A stretch of 64,000 nt of DNA from an uncultured Bacteroides sp. (GCF_959029255.1 NZ_CAUFUE010000029.1:1-64000); one strand, 5' to 3'; positions 51,868 through 61,192 are shown, numbered from the stretch's first letter. The notes: generated by a model not told the origin, from the letters alone. A program made the numbers and translations.

Positions 51868-54323
51868 CCGAAATCATTGGTGCACGGCGTGTGGGGGATA
51901 CACCGGCCACCATCGACTGGCTGCTCACTGACAGCCGTTCATTAAGTTTCCCCGAAGAAACACTTTTCTTTGCACTGACTACCAAGCGGAACGACGGCGC
52001 ACGATATATACCGGATTTATATGCCCGGGGCGTGAGGAATTTTGTAGTGAGCGAGGCGGCGGCGAAGTCAATTATCAACTATCAACTATCAACTATCAAC
52101 TTGTTAATAGTACCCAGTCCGTTGAAGGCTTTGCAAAAATTGGCGGAACAGCATCGTGACCGTTTCCAGATACCTGTCATCGGCATTACGGGCAGCAACG
52201 GCAAGACCATTGTGAAGGAGTGGTTGCACCAGTTGCTCAGTCCCGAGCGCATCATTGCGCGTTCGCCGCGCAGCTACAATTCGCAGATTGGCGTGCCTTT
52301 GTCCGTATGGCAGATGAATGAAGAGTCTGAACTCGCTTTGCTGGAAGCCGGAATTTCGGAGCCGGGGGAGATGCGTGCTTTGCAGAATATCATCAAGCCC
52401 ACCATCGGCATACTGACGAATATTGGCGGCGCGCACCAGGAGAACTTCTTCTCCTTGCAGGAAAAGTGCATGGAGAAGTTGGCGCTGTTCAAGAACTGTG
52501 ATGTGGTGATTTACAACGGCGACGACGAATTTATCAGTAATTGTGTGGCAAAGTCTATGCTTTCGGCGCGTGAGATTGCGTGGAGCCGCAAGGACATGGA
52601 ACGCCCTTTGTTTATAAGTAAGGTGGAGAAGAAGGACGATTCTACCGTCATTTCCTACCGCTATCTGGACATGGACAACACGTTTACGTTGCCCTTCATT
52701 GACGATGCTTCCATAGAAAACTCATTGAATTGCCTGGCTGCCTGCCTGTACCTGATGCTTCCCGCCGAGAAAATTACGGAACGCATGGCTAAGCTGGAAC
52801 CTATCGCCATGCGCCTGGAGGTGAAGGAGGGCAAGAACGGTTGTTTGTTGATAAACGACAGTTATAATTCGGACTTGGCTTCGCTGGACATTGCGCTCGA
52901 TTTCCTGTACCGGCGTTCGCAAGGCAAGGGTTTGAAACGGACACTGGTTCTTTCGGATATCTTGGAGACGGGGCAGAATACGCCTACGCTCTACCGGCAA
53001 GTGGCGCAATTGGTGAACAGCCGTGGCATAGAGCGCATCATCGGCGTGGGAAGCGAGATTTCCACTTGCGCGGCACGGTTCAACATCGAAAAAGCTTTCT
53101 ACCCCGACACGGACGCGCTGATACGTGCCATCGAGAAAGGGGAGTTGCGGTTGGAAAATGAAATAATCCTGATAAAGGGTGCGCGCAAGTTCGGCTTTGA
53201 TGCCCTTACGGAGGTGCTGGAAAGGAAGGTGCACGAAACGATATTGGAAGTAAACCTGGGGGCGATGATTGCCAACCTGAACTATTATCGCGGCAAGCTG
53301 AAACCCGAAACCAAGATGGTGTGCATGGTGAAGGCTTCAGCCTACGGTGCGGGTTCGTATGAGATTGCCAAGACTTTGCAGGAACATCACGTTGATTATC
53401 TGGCGGTTGCCGTTGCCGATGAAGGTTCGGAGCTACGCAAGGCGGGCATCACGGCGAGCATCATCATTATGAATCCTGAGATGACGGCATTCAAGACGTT
53501 GTTCGACTATAAGCTGGAACCGGAAGTGTATAGTTTCCACCTGCTGGATGCGCTGGTTAAGGAGGCGGAGAAGGAGGGTATCACGAACTTCCCCATCCAT
53601 GTGAAGCTGGATACGGGCATGCACCGGCTCGGTTTTGCGCCGGAGGATATGCCTCGGTTGATAGAGCGCTTGAAGGGGCAGAATGCGGTGATAGCCCGTT
53701 CGGTCTTCTCGCATTTCGTGGGGAGTGACGCTCCGCAGTTCGATGCGTTTACGCGCAGGCAGATAGAGATGTTTGAGGGGGCTTCGATGCAGTTGCAGGA
53801 GGCTTTCCCGCATAAGATACTTCGCCATATCTGCAACTCGGCAGGTATAGAGCGTTTCCCCGGGGCGCAGTTCGACATGGTGCGTCTGGGACTGGGATTG
53901 TATGGCATCAGTCCGATAGACAATTCTATCATGAATAATGTGAGTACGCTGAAGACTACCATTCTCCAGATACGTGATGTGCCCGAAGAGGATACGGTGG
54001 GGTATAGCCGTAAGGGGCATTTGACGCGGCCTTCACGCATTGCCGCCATTCCCATCGGCTATGCCGACGGGCTGAACCGCCACTTGGGCAACGGGCATGC
54101 TTATTGCCTGGTGAACGGGCAGCGTGCCGCATACGTGGGGAATATCTGTATGGATGTCTGCATGATAGACGTGACCGATATTGACTGCAAGGAGGGCGAT
54201 ACGGTGGAAATATTTGGCGACCATCTGCCCATAACCGTTCTCTCCGATGTGCTCGAAACTATTCCTTACGAGGTGCTGACGAGTGTTTCGACGAGGGTGA
54301 AGAGGGTGTATTATCAGGATTGA
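51843..54323 (+). CDS. murF-alr: MurF-alanine racemase fusion
   Basis: 826 residues. The MurF half (1-~460) has the ATP loop GITGSNGKT (114-122) and INDSYNSDLAS. It adds D-Ala-D-Ala to the UDP-MurNAc-tripeptide. The racemase half (~465-826) has VKASAYGAGS with PLP-lysine 497, HVKLDTGMHRLGF and the catalytic-Tyr strand VGYSRKGHLT. It makes D-Ala. The fusion is typical of this phylum. Residues ~76-88 (SIINYQLSTINLL) are encoded by four ATCAACT heptamers, an odd in-frame insertion in an essential enzyme, between the N-terminal domain and the ATPase. Confidence 0.95.
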   Translation: MSYTIESITEIIGARRVGDTPATIDWLLTDSRSLSFPEETLFFALTTKRNDGARYIPDLYARGVRNFVVSEAAAKSIINYQLSTINLLIVPSPLKALQKLAEQHRDRFQIPVIGITGSNGKTIVKEWLHQLLSPERIIARSPRSYNSQIGVPLSVWQMNEESELALLEAGISEPGEMRALQNIIKPTIGILTNIGGAHQENFFSLQEKCMEKLALFKNCDVVIYNGDDEFISNCVAKSMLSAREIAWSRKDMERPLFISKVEKKDDSTVISYRYLDMDNTFTLPFIDDASIENSLNCLAACLYLMLPAEKITERMAKLEPIAMRLEVKEGKNGCLLINDSYNSDLASLDIALDFLYRRSQGKGLKRTLVLSDILETGQNTPTLYRQVAQLVNSRGIERIIGVGSEISTCAARFNIEKAFYPDTDALIRAIEKGELRLENEIILIKGARKFGFDALTEVLERKVHETILEVNLGAMIANLNYYRGKLKPETKMVCMVKASAYGAGSYEIAKTLQEHHVDYLAVAVADEGSELRKAGITASIIIMNPEMTAFKTLFDYKLEPEVYSFHLLDALVKEAEKEGITNFPIHVKLDTGMHRLGFAPEDMPRLIERLKGQNAVIARSVFSHFVGSDAPQFDAFTRRQIEMFEGASMQLQEAFPHKILRHICNSAGIERFPGAQFDMVRLGLGLYGISPIDNSIMNNVSTLKTTILQIRDVPEEDTVGYSRKGHLTRPSRIAAIPIGYADGLNRHLGNGHAYCLVNGQRAAYVGNICMDVCMIDVTDIDCKEGDTVEIFGDHLPITVLSDVLETIPYEVLTSVSTRVKRVYYQD
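52074..52101 (+). repeat. Four ATCAACT heptamers inside murF-alr
   Basis: Copies at 52074-52080, 52081-52087, 52088-52094 and 52095-52101, exact. The frame stays open because the surrounding coding sequence compensates; one unit more or less would shift it. Confidence 0.9.
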
Positions 54324-54330
54324 CGGGGAT

Positions 54331-54451
54331 TGTGATATATGATAAATGATTAATTGTCATGATATAAGTTAATTATGTTCATTTACTTAATCATTGTACA
54401 TTATTTGCTCATCATTACACATTATTCGCCTATCATTAATTATTATTTTTT
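54331..54451. repeat. AT-rich repeats before tatA
   Basis: Left part: ATGATAAATGATTAATTG; right part: 21-bp direct repeats beginning TCATTGTACATTATT (54391-54411) and TCATTACACATTATT (54412-54432), then a partial one. The two halves are partly complementary. Confidence 0.6.
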
Positions 54452-54459
54452 TATCTTTG
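54452..54459 (+). promoter_or_regulatory. -7 box of the tat operon
   Basis: TATCTTTG fits TAnnTTTG and lies 23 bp before ATG 54483. Confidence 0.5.
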
Positions 54460-54482
54460 CATCAAATTAATCCTGTATAACT

Positions 54483-54701
54483 ATGACAAACTTACTTTTA
54501 TTAGGTCTCTTGCCAAGCGGTTCCGAATGGGTTATCATCGCATTGCTTATTTTGTTGCTGTTCGGCGGTAAAAAAATTCCTGAACTGATGAAGGGATTGG
54601 GCAAAGGCGTGAAGAGCTTCAAGGAAGGCGTGAATGAGGCGAAGGAAGAAATCAATAAAGCTAAAGACGAGGTGGATAAACCGGCTGAGGAAAAGAAATG
54701 A
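54483..54701 (+). CDS. tatA: Twin-arginine translocase subunit TatA/E
   Basis: 72 residues: one membrane helix (VIIALLILLLFGGKKIPELM, with the FGGKKIPEL hinge), an amphipathic helix (KGLGKGVKSFKEGVNEA) and a charged tail. Forms the transport pore with TatC, encoded 215 bp downstream across a repeat-rich spacer. Confidence 0.95.
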   Translation: MTNLLLLGLLPSGSEWVIIALLILLLFGGKKIPELMKGLGKGVKSFKEGVNEAKEEINKAKDEVDKPAEEKK

Positions 54702-54915
54702 TAATTTTAATGAAGAAATGATTTTAATGAAGAAATGATTTTAATGAAGAATTAAGAATGAAGAATGAAGAATTACCTTGCGGCATGCTTACATAGCGCA
54801 GCTAAATTATTCATTCTTCATTCTTCATTTCCATTGTTCTTCATTCTTCATTCTTCATTTCCATTGTTCTTCATTCTTCATTCTTCATTTCCATTGTTCT
54901 TCATTAAAATTTAAT
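54699..54915. repeat. Repeat-filled tatA/tatC spacer with GAAGAAT element copy 3
   Basis: Holds AATGATTTTAATGAAGA-type 17-bp units (54701-54750), then the dispersed element in inverted orientation (38-bp core 54771-54808), then three identical 30-bp tandem units (54811-54840, 54841-54870, 54871-54900) made of TTCTTCATTCTTCATTTCC. Confidence 0.9.
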
Positions 54916-54916
54916 C

Positions 54917-55729
54917 ATGTCTGATAAAGAATTAACCTTTTGGGACCATTTGGACGAATTGCGCCGTGTGCTGTTTCGTGTTCTTGGCGTATGGTTTCTG
55001 CTGGCGGTCGGTTACTTTATTGCGATGCCCTATCTGTTTGATAATGTGGTGTTGGCGCCTTGCCATAATGACTTTATCTTCTACGACGTGCTGCGCTACG
55101 TTGGCAAGACGTTCGACCTGAAAGATGAGTTTTTCACGCAGGAATTTAATGTAAAGCTGATAAATATCAATCTGGCGGCACCGTTCTTTATCCACATGTC
55201 TACGGCATTCTGGATGTCGGTGGTGACGGCTGCGCCTTATATCTTCTTTGAAATCTGGCGGTTCGTCAGTCCGGCGCTCTATCCGAAAGAACGCAGGGGG
55301 GTGAAGAAAGCGCTGTTTATCGGTACGGTGATGTTCTTCCTGGGGGTACTGCTGGGCTATTTCATGGTTTATCCGCTGACGTTGCGCTTCTTGTCTACTT
55401 ATCAGTTGAGCGCGGCTATAGAAAACCAAATCTCCCTCAACTCGTATATTGACAACTTTATGATGCTGGTGCTCTGTATGGGGCTTTCTTTTGAGTTGCC
55501 GCTGGTGACGTGGCTGCTGTCTTTGCTGGGACTGGTGCATAAATCTTTATTGCGGAAGTATCGCCGCCATGCGCTTGTTGTCATTGTGGTTGTTGCCGCC
55601 ATAATTACTCCGACGGGCGACCCTTTCACGCTGACGGTAGTTTCTGTTCCACTCTATATGCTCTATGAGCTGAGTATATTGATGATTAAGGACAAGAAAA
55701 CCGGGGAGGTGACGGATAGCGAAGAATGA
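54917..55729 (+). CDS. tatC: Twin-arginine translocase subunit TatC
   Basis: 270 residues, six membrane helices. SDKELTFWDHLDELRRVLFR is the signal-recognition N-terminus (the E of HLDELR is conserved). FEIWRFVSPALYPKERRGVK and AAIITPTGDPFTLTVVSVPL are further family motifs. Its stop overlaps the helicase start (ATGA, 4 bp). Confidence 0.96.
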   Translation: MSDKELTFWDHLDELRRVLFRVLGVWFLLAVGYFIAMPYLFDNVVLAPCHNDFIFYDVLRYVGKTFDLKDEFFTQEFNVKLININLAAPFFIHMSTAFWMSVVTAAPYIFFEIWRFVSPALYPKERRGVKKALFIGTVMFFLGVLLGYFMVYPLTLRFLSTYQLSAAIENQISLNSYIDNFMMLVLCMGLSFELPLVTWLLSLLGLVHKSLLRKYRRHALVVIVVVAAIITPTGDPFTLTVVSVPLYMLYELSILMIKDKKTGEVTDSEE

Positions 55730-58700
55730 AGGAATTCAAGGAATACTACGATATATTGTTAGCGGCTTGCAGGAGTGAAGATGCGCTTCTTGCTGCTGCT
55801 TATCGCCGGTTGCGTGAACTGCTTGAACGCCTTTGCCGCTCGCAGATGGCGGACAGCAGCCTGCAAATGACAGACCTTTCTGCACGCATCAATTTTGTAG
55901 CTTCCAAAATAGGGCTTTCTGTGGTGGAGCAGAACCGTTTGCATACGTTCCGTCTGACTTCCAATGCCATACTGAACCGGCAGGCGGAGCCGCAGCGGGA
56001 ACAGTTGCTGCGTGATGCCAAGACGCTGGCTTTCTTCATCAAGCGACTGACGGGGGAGGATATTCCCGGCGAACTTTATCGCCTGCTTCCGCGTGCCGAT
56101 GCCACCTATATCGTGGCTCCGCCTGCCAAAGAACGCATACGGCGCATGCGCGTCAGTTTTCAGCAGGCGGATGATACTTATTTATATGTGTTGCCTGCAG
56201 ACTCGGTGACGGATGAACCGTTGAAGGTGCGTTATAATGTGCCGCAAATCAATGAGGAATTTGCCGAAACCTGCCGTCTGCTGTGGAGGCATGCGCAAGT
56301 CAATCTGCTGGATGTGGCGGTGGATGAAGCGGGAGTACTGACTCCTTCATTCATTGTATTGGAACCTGATTATCTGATAGATATCAGTTCGCTGGCAGAG
56401 TGCTTCAAAGACTATGGCCATCATCCCGCCAACTATCTGTTGGCTCGCTTCCAGGTTCCGGAGAATACACGGCCGCTTCTGCTCGGTAATATCGCCAATC
56501 TTTTTCTGGATGAGTGGATTCATGCCGACGGGGAACCGGACTATCTGGCTTGCATGAAGAAAGCTTTCCGTACCTATCCCATCGAACTGGCGGCATGCGC
56601 CGACTTGCGCGACAGGGAGAAAGAACGGGAGTTTTTTGCCGATTGCAAGCGGCATTTTGAGAATATCCGGCAGACGGTGAAGGAAACGTTTCGCGCTTCG
56701 GGCTACGACCTGGATAAGACGGACGCCGTGCTGGAACCTTCTTATATCTGCGAGGCTCTGGGATTGCAGGGACGGCTCGACTATATGCAGCGGGATATGT
56801 CTTCGTTCATTGAAATGAAGTCGGGCAGGGCGGATGAATATGCCATCCGGGGCAAGGTGGAGCCGAAGGAGAATAACAAGGTACAGATGTTGCTCTATCA
56901 GGCTGTGCTGGAGTATTCTATGGGGATGAACCACAGGCGGGTGAAGGCTTATCTGCTTTATACGCGCTATCCGTTGCTCTATCCGGCGCGCCCTTCGTGG
57001 GCGATGGTGCGCCGGGTGATGGACGTACGGAACCGGATTGTGGCGAATGAGTATGGCATCCAGTTGCGCAACAGCCCGCAATACACGGCGGAGCGCTTAC
57101 GGGAAATTAACCCCGATACGCTGAACGAGCGGCAACTGGATAACACGTTGTGGAAGCGTTATCTTCTTCCTTCCATCGACGTTGTGGGGCAACGTATGGA
57201 TGCGTTGTCTCCTTTGGAAAAGTCTTATTTCTATACGCTTTATAATTTTATCACCAAGGAACTTTATACTTCCAAGTCGGGGGATGTGGACTATGAAGGA
57301 CGTACCGGCGCGGCTGCCCTGTGGCTCTCTACGTTGGAGGAGAAGTGCGAGAGTGGGGAAATCCTGTATGATTTGACGATACAAGAGAATTGTGCGGCGG
57401 ATGTGCGTAAACCCTATCTGCTGCTTGGAAGAGGAAGGATGCCATTGGCTGCGGCGCTTCCGAACTTCCGTCAGGGGGATGCCGTTATGCTCTACGAAAG
57501 GAATACGGATGCGGATAATGTTACCAATAAGTTGGTATTCAAAGGATATATCGAGCGGATTTCTGATACGGATTTGTGTATCCGGCTTCGGGCCGCCCAG
57601 CAGAATAAAGCCATTCTGCCTGCGGATAGCCGTTATGCCGTGGAGCATGATATAATGGATACCTCTTTCCGAAGCATGTATCTGGGGCTTTCCGCTTTTC
57701 TCTCGGCTACGGCCGAACGACGGGCTTTGTTGCTGAATCAGCGCCCGCCCGAATTTGATGCTTCGCTGAATGATGCCATAGCTTCGGCGAAAGATGATTT
57801 TGAACGTATCACCTTGAAGGCGAGGGCTGCGCAAGATTATTTCTTGTTGATTGGGCCTCCGGGAACAGGTAAGACCTCTCGTGCTTTACGCAGTATGGTC
57901 GAGGCGTTTCATCGAGAAGGGAAACAAATCCTGTTGCTTTCGTATACTAACCGCGCGGTGGATGAGATTTGCAAAACACTGGCTGCAATTACGCCGGAGG
58001 TCGATTTTATCCGTATAGGTAATGAGTTGTCGTGCGATGAAGTTTATCGCTCGCATTTGATAGAAAATATACTTGAACCGTATAATACCCGGCGTGGAGT
58101 GCAAGAACGTATGGCTCGGTGCCGGATATTTGTGGGAACGGTTGCCACGCTTTCCACTAAGACGGAACTGTTCAGGCTGAAAACGTTCGATGTGGCTATC
58201 GTGGACGAGGCTACCCAGATATTGGAGCCTCAGTTGCTGGGATTGCTTTGTGCCCGTAGTGCTTCGGGAGGGAATGCCATCGGTAAGTTTGTCCTGATTG
58301 GGGACCATAAGCAGTTGCCTGCGGTGGTGTTGCAATCTTCCGAGCAGTCGGAGGTGCGTGATGAGGATTTGCGTGCCATCGGGGTGTGTAACCTGAAGGA
58401 TTCGCTTTTTGAGCGGCTTTACAAGAATGTATTGAAACAGCAATCGGCATGCTGCCCACCGACTTCGGAAATCTCGGCTTCGTCTTTACAAACTTCTACT
58501 TCATGTTTGCAATCCTCGGTCTCATGTTTGCAAACTTCAACTTCATGTTTGGCTCCCTCAACTATCAACTATCAACTATCAACTGTCAACTCCTTCGATA
58601 TGCTTTGCAAGCAGGGACGAATGAATGTGGAAGTAGCCGCTTTTCCTAATCATGCTTTCTATGGCGGTTTGTTGCAGCCGGTGGGGTTGCCGCATCAGTC

Positions 58701-59244
58701 CGGGGCGCTGGAACTTGCTGCTGATTTGGCGGATAGTGAGTTTGCCGGTTTATTGACTTGCCGGGTTGCTTTTCTGCCCTCTGTGCCCGATGCCGCGATG
58801 CAGTCTGCCAGGATAAACCATTCTGAAGCAGAGATAGTGGCGCGGTTGGCGAGAGAAGTTTATCGGCAGTATATGTCTTCGGAATCCGGCTTTGATGCAG
58901 CACGGACATTGGGGGTAATTACTCCTTACCGCAGTCAGATAGCTCTAATCAAGAAACAGATTGCGGATATGGGCATTGCGGCTCTGAATGATATACTGGT
59001 GGATACGGTGGAACGTTTTCAGGGCAGTGAGCGGGATGTAATCATTTACTCTTTCTGTGTGAACCGGGCGTATCAACTGAAATTCCTTGCCAATATGACG
59101 GAAGAGAACGGTGTGCAGATAGACCGGAAACTGAATGTGGCGCTGACACGTGCCCGCAAACAGATGTTTATGACCGGTGTTCCCCAATTGCTGAAAGAGA
59201 ATCCCGTTTATGCGAGTTTGCTGAAGGAGGTAAGGTGCTTTTGA
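55726..59244 (+). CDS. Dna2-like nuclease-helicase fusion
   Basis: 1172 residues. The N-terminal half includes a PD-(D/E)xK/Cas4-like nuclease: GLQGRLDYM (Asp352) and IEMKSG (Glu363/Lys365). The C-terminal half is a superfamily 1 helicase of the Dna2/Upf1 type: Walker A GPPGTGKTS (710-718), YTNRAVDEICKTL, Walker B VDEATQ (Asp827-Glu828), GDHKQLPAVVLQ, VERFQGSERDVIIYS and NVALTRARKQMF. It probably processes DNA ends. Residues ~912-956 are a Ser/Thr/Cys-rich insertion encoded by 21-bp and 7-bp tandem repeats. Coupled to tatC by a 4-bp overlap. Confidence 0.88.
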   Translation: MKEFKEYYDILLAACRSEDALLAAAYRRLRELLERLCRSQMADSSLQMTDLSARINFVASKIGLSVVEQNRLHTFRLTSNAILNRQAEPQREQLLRDAKTLAFFIKRLTGEDIPGELYRLLPRADATYIVAPPAKERIRRMRVSFQQADDTYLYVLPADSVTDEPLKVRYNVPQINEEFAETCRLLWRHAQVNLLDVAVDEAGVLTPSFIVLEPDYLIDISSLAECFKDYGHHPANYLLARFQVPENTRPLLLGNIANLFLDEWIHADGEPDYLACMKKAFRTYPIELAACADLRDREKEREFFADCKRHFENIRQTVKETFRASGYDLDKTDAVLEPSYICEALGLQGRLDYMQRDMSSFIEMKSGRADEYAIRGKVEPKENNKVQMLLYQAVLEYSMGMNHRRVKAYLLYTRYPLLYPARPSWAMVRRVMDVRNRIVANEYGIQLRNSPQYTAERLREINPDTLNERQLDNTLWKRYLLPSIDVVGQRMDALSPLEKSYFYTLYNFITKELYTSKSGDVDYEGRTGAAALWLSTLEEKCESGEILYDLTIQENCAADVRKPYLLLGRGRMPLAAALPNFRQGDAVMLYERNTDADNVTNKLVFKGYIERISDTDLCIRLRAAQQNKAILPADSRYAVEHDIMDTSFRSMYLGLSAFLSATAERRALLLNQRPPEFDASLNDAIASAKDDFERITLKARAAQDYFLLIGPPGTGKTSRALRSMVEAFHREGKQILLLSYTNRAVDEICKTLAAITPEVDFIRIGNELSCDEVYRSHLIENILEPYNTRRGVQERMARCRIFVGTVATLSTKTELFRLKTFDVAIVDEATQILEPQLLGLLCARSASGGNAIGKFVLIGDHKQLPAVVLQSSEQSEVRDEDLRAIGVCNLKDSLFERLYKNVLKQQSACCPPTSEISASSLQTSTSCLQSSVSCLQTSTSCLAPSTINYQLSTVNSFDMLCKQGRMNVEVAAFPNHAFYGGLLQPVGLPHQSGALELAADLADSEFAGLLTCRVAFLPSVPDAAMQSARINHSEAEIVARLAREVYRQYMSSESGFDAARTLGVITPYRSQIALIKKQIADMGIAALNDILVDTVERFQGSERDVIIYSFCVNRAYQLKFLANMTEENGVQIDRKLNVALTRARKQMFMTGVPQLLKENPVYASLLKEVRCF
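58489..58591 (+). repeat. 21-bp and ATCAACT tandem repeats inside the helicase gene
   Basis: Three 21-bp units (58489-58509, 58510-58530, 58531-58551) ending in CATGTTTG give the peptide STSCLQ-type repeats. ATCAACT heptamers follow (58564-58584, then GTCAACT at 58585-58591). Confidence 0.88.
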
Positions 59245-59370
59245 GTTAGTAAATCCTCCTTTGTTTCACATACTTTTCAATTTTTTCTTTAGTCTAATAA
59301 GGAATAATCACTATTAAATTGGCAATTTAGTATTTATTAAGTGTTTTTCTTGCCATTATAGGCTTTATTA

Positions 59371-59402
59371 ATTGCTTTGCATGAGATAAAGCATTATATT
59401 TG
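59371..59402 (+). promoter_or_regulatory. Intergenic promoter after the helicase
   Basis: ATTG (59371-59374), 20 bp, TATATTTG (59395-59402). No coding sequence follows, only a terminator ~60 bp on. Confidence 0.5.
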
Positions 59403-59408
59403 CAGCAC

Positions 59409-59477
59409 GTTTTTTTCATAGAGATTTAGATTTAAGGTTAGAAGAATTGTGGAAGTCGTGAGACTTCCCTTTTTTTC
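59409..59477 (+). ncRNA. Candidate ~70-nt small RNA
   Basis: Bounded by the promoter at 59371-59402 and an intrinsic terminator at 59451-59476. Contains no meaningful reading frame. The 5' part is A/U-rich and unstructured. Matches no family I recognise. Confidence 0.4.
59451..59477 (+). terminator. Intrinsic terminator
   Basis: GGAAGTC (59451-59457), 4-nt loop GTGA, GACTTCC (59462-59468), then seven T. Ends the candidate small RNA or readthrough from the helicase operon. Confidence 0.85.
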
Positions 59478-59545
59478 ACCTTAAAGGTTGTCCTCCTATT
59501 ATGCCTGTAATAATTATTGCAAAAACTAAATTTTATAGGAGGATA

Positions 59546-59579
59546 AAAAAAAGCCCTTTCGTGAGAAAGAGCTTTTTTT
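59546..59579. terminator. Bidirectional terminator after the MFS gene
   Basis: AAAAAAAGC..CTTTC pairs with GAAAG.GCTTTTTTT around GTGA, one mismatch. It works in both directions; the minus strand ends the MFS transcript. Just before it, TCCTCCTAT (59491-59499) and ATAGGAGGA (59535-59543) could also pair. Confidence 0.85.
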
Positions 59580-59605
59580 GTTTCTTATGGTTCTTGACTT
59601 TTATA

Positions 59606-61051
59606 TCAGTCCAGTACGATAGGTTTGTACTTAGGAACCAATGCCTTCATGATGACCCAACCGAGCAAGTAAGCCACAGCACATACGCAGAAGATTACAA
59701 AGTAGCCGGCAGGCTTTCCTTCAAATCCCATAAACGTCATATTGGTATTTCCGGCATATACAAAAAGTTCACCGGCAATGAATTGTAACAACATGGAACC
59801 GATGCCACCTGCCATACCACCGATGCCGGTAATGGTTGCGATGGCTGATTTCGGGAACATGTCGCCCACGGTGGAGAAGATATTGGCAGACCATGATTGA
59901 TGAGCCGCTCCACCGATACCAATCATAATAACCGGGAACCATGGTGAGATAGTGCCCAAAGGCTGTGCCAGCAATACCAACAGCGGGAAGAATGCGAAAA
60001 TCAACATAGCACGCATACGCGCTGCATACGGATTAAGGCCGGTTTTGTTAATGATGATGGTAGGTATCTTGCCACCGTAGATGGAAAGCATGGTGATGGC
60101 ATACAATGTAAAGATGAGCGCCATACCCAGTCCTTCGGAAGTCTTGATGCCAAACTGTGTATTCAGGTAAGAAGGAGTCCAGAACAGGAAGAACCACCAT
60201 ACACCGTCGGTCATAAACTTTCCGATAGCAAAAGCCCATGTCTGTTTATAGCCGAAGCATTGCAGGAATCCCATCTTCTTTTCTTCTTTCTGGGTTTCTT
60301 CTTTAGAGTCAATTACCTCATGGCTGTCTTGTTCTATATATTCTAATTCCGCCTTGTTTACATGCTTGCTTTTGGCAGGAGCTGTATACATGAATACCCA
60401 GAAGCCCATCCAGACGAAGCCGAGCAAACCAATTACGATGAACGCCATTTCCCAACCCCAGGCTTTAGCCAATAGAGGTATGGAAATAGGGGCAATCAGT
60501 GCTCCGATAGACGCACCGGCATTAAAGATAGAAGTAGCGTATGCACGGTCTTTCTTGGGGAAATATTCGGCAGTAACCTTGATGGCGGCGGGGAAGTTTC
60601 CGGCTTCTCCTAAAGCTAGTACGCAGCGGGCTGCCAGGAAACAGTACATACTGACGGTAGCAATGACTACTACTACATCACCGGTAGCACCCATTAATTC
60701 GGCCGCACTGTGCAGGCCTACAAAATGTTCTGTGATTACGCCGCAAAAAGCGTGAAGGCAGGCACCAACCGACCATACGCCGATGGCCCATAAATATCCT
60801 TTCTTAGAACCCAACCAATCTACGAAGCGACCGGCAAACAACATGCAGGCGGCATAAACAAATGAAAAGACGGCGGTGATGGTTCCGTAATGGGATTCGT
60901 CCCAATGAAATTCCGGTTTGATGAACTCGTCCCAGGTGAGTGATAGTACCTGACGGTCGAGATAATTTACTGTTGTCGCGAAGAATAACATGGCGCAAAT
61001 AGTCCAACGATAATTGGTCATCTTGCCCAGTGTGTTTTGAAATGTACTCAT
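59606..61051 (-). CDS. Hexuronate-type MFS transporter
   Basis: 481 residues, 12 membrane helices. NYLDRQVLSLTWDEFIKPEF in the first helix/loop and GRFVDWLGSKKGYLWAIGVW are typical of the anion:cation symporter branch (hexuronate, ExuT-like). A charged central loop (~235-260) separates the halves. With kduI and a GH105-like gene nearby it probably takes up a (keto)uronate. It has its own promoter and is separated from kduI by a terminator hairpin. Confidence 0.85.
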   Translation of the reverse strand: MSTFQNTLGKMTNYRWTICAMLFFATTVNYLDRQVLSLTWDEFIKPEFHWDESHYGTITAVFSFVYAACMLFAGRFVDWLGSKKGYLWAIGVWSVGACLHAFCGVITEHFVGLHSAAELMGATGDVVVVIATVSMYCFLAARCVLALGEAGNFPAAIKVTAEYFPKKDRAYATSIFNAGASIGALIAPISIPLLAKAWGWEMAFIVIGLLGFVWMGFWVFMYTAPAKSKHVNKAELEYIEQDSHEVIDSKEETQKEEKKMGFLQCFGYKQTWAFAIGKFMTDGVWWFFLFWTPSYLNTQFGIKTSEGLGMALIFTLYAITMLSIYGGKIPTIIINKTGLNPYAARMRAMLIFAFFPLLVLLAQPLGTISPWFPVIMIGIGGAAHQSWSANIFSTVGDMFPKSAIATITGIGGMAGGIGSMLLQFIAGELFVYAGNTNMTFMGFEGKPAGYFVIFCVCAVAYLLGWVIMKALVPKYKPIVLD

Positions 61052-61076
61052 GATAATAGATTTGTTATTTTATTTG

Positions 61077-61084
61077 CAAATGTA
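61077..61084 (-). promoter_or_regulatory. -7 box of the MFS gene
   Basis: Minus-strand TACATTTG fits TAnnTTTG, ~26 bp before the ATG at 61051. Confidence 0.45.
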
Positions 61085-61142
61085 GGGGTTTGTGTCGTGT
61101 TTCTGGTGTAAATTTTGGTGTAAATCATGGAGAAAATGACAA

Positions 61143-61175
61143 AATAGGCATGGATTAGAGCAACCCATGCCTATT
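61143..61175 (-). terminator. Hairpin after kduI
   Basis: AATAGGCATGG (61143-61153) pairs perfectly with CCATGCCTATT (61165-61175); on the minus strand it is followed by TTTTGTCATTTTC. Confidence 0.7.
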
Positions 61176-61192
61176 CTGTATAGAAAGAGAGT

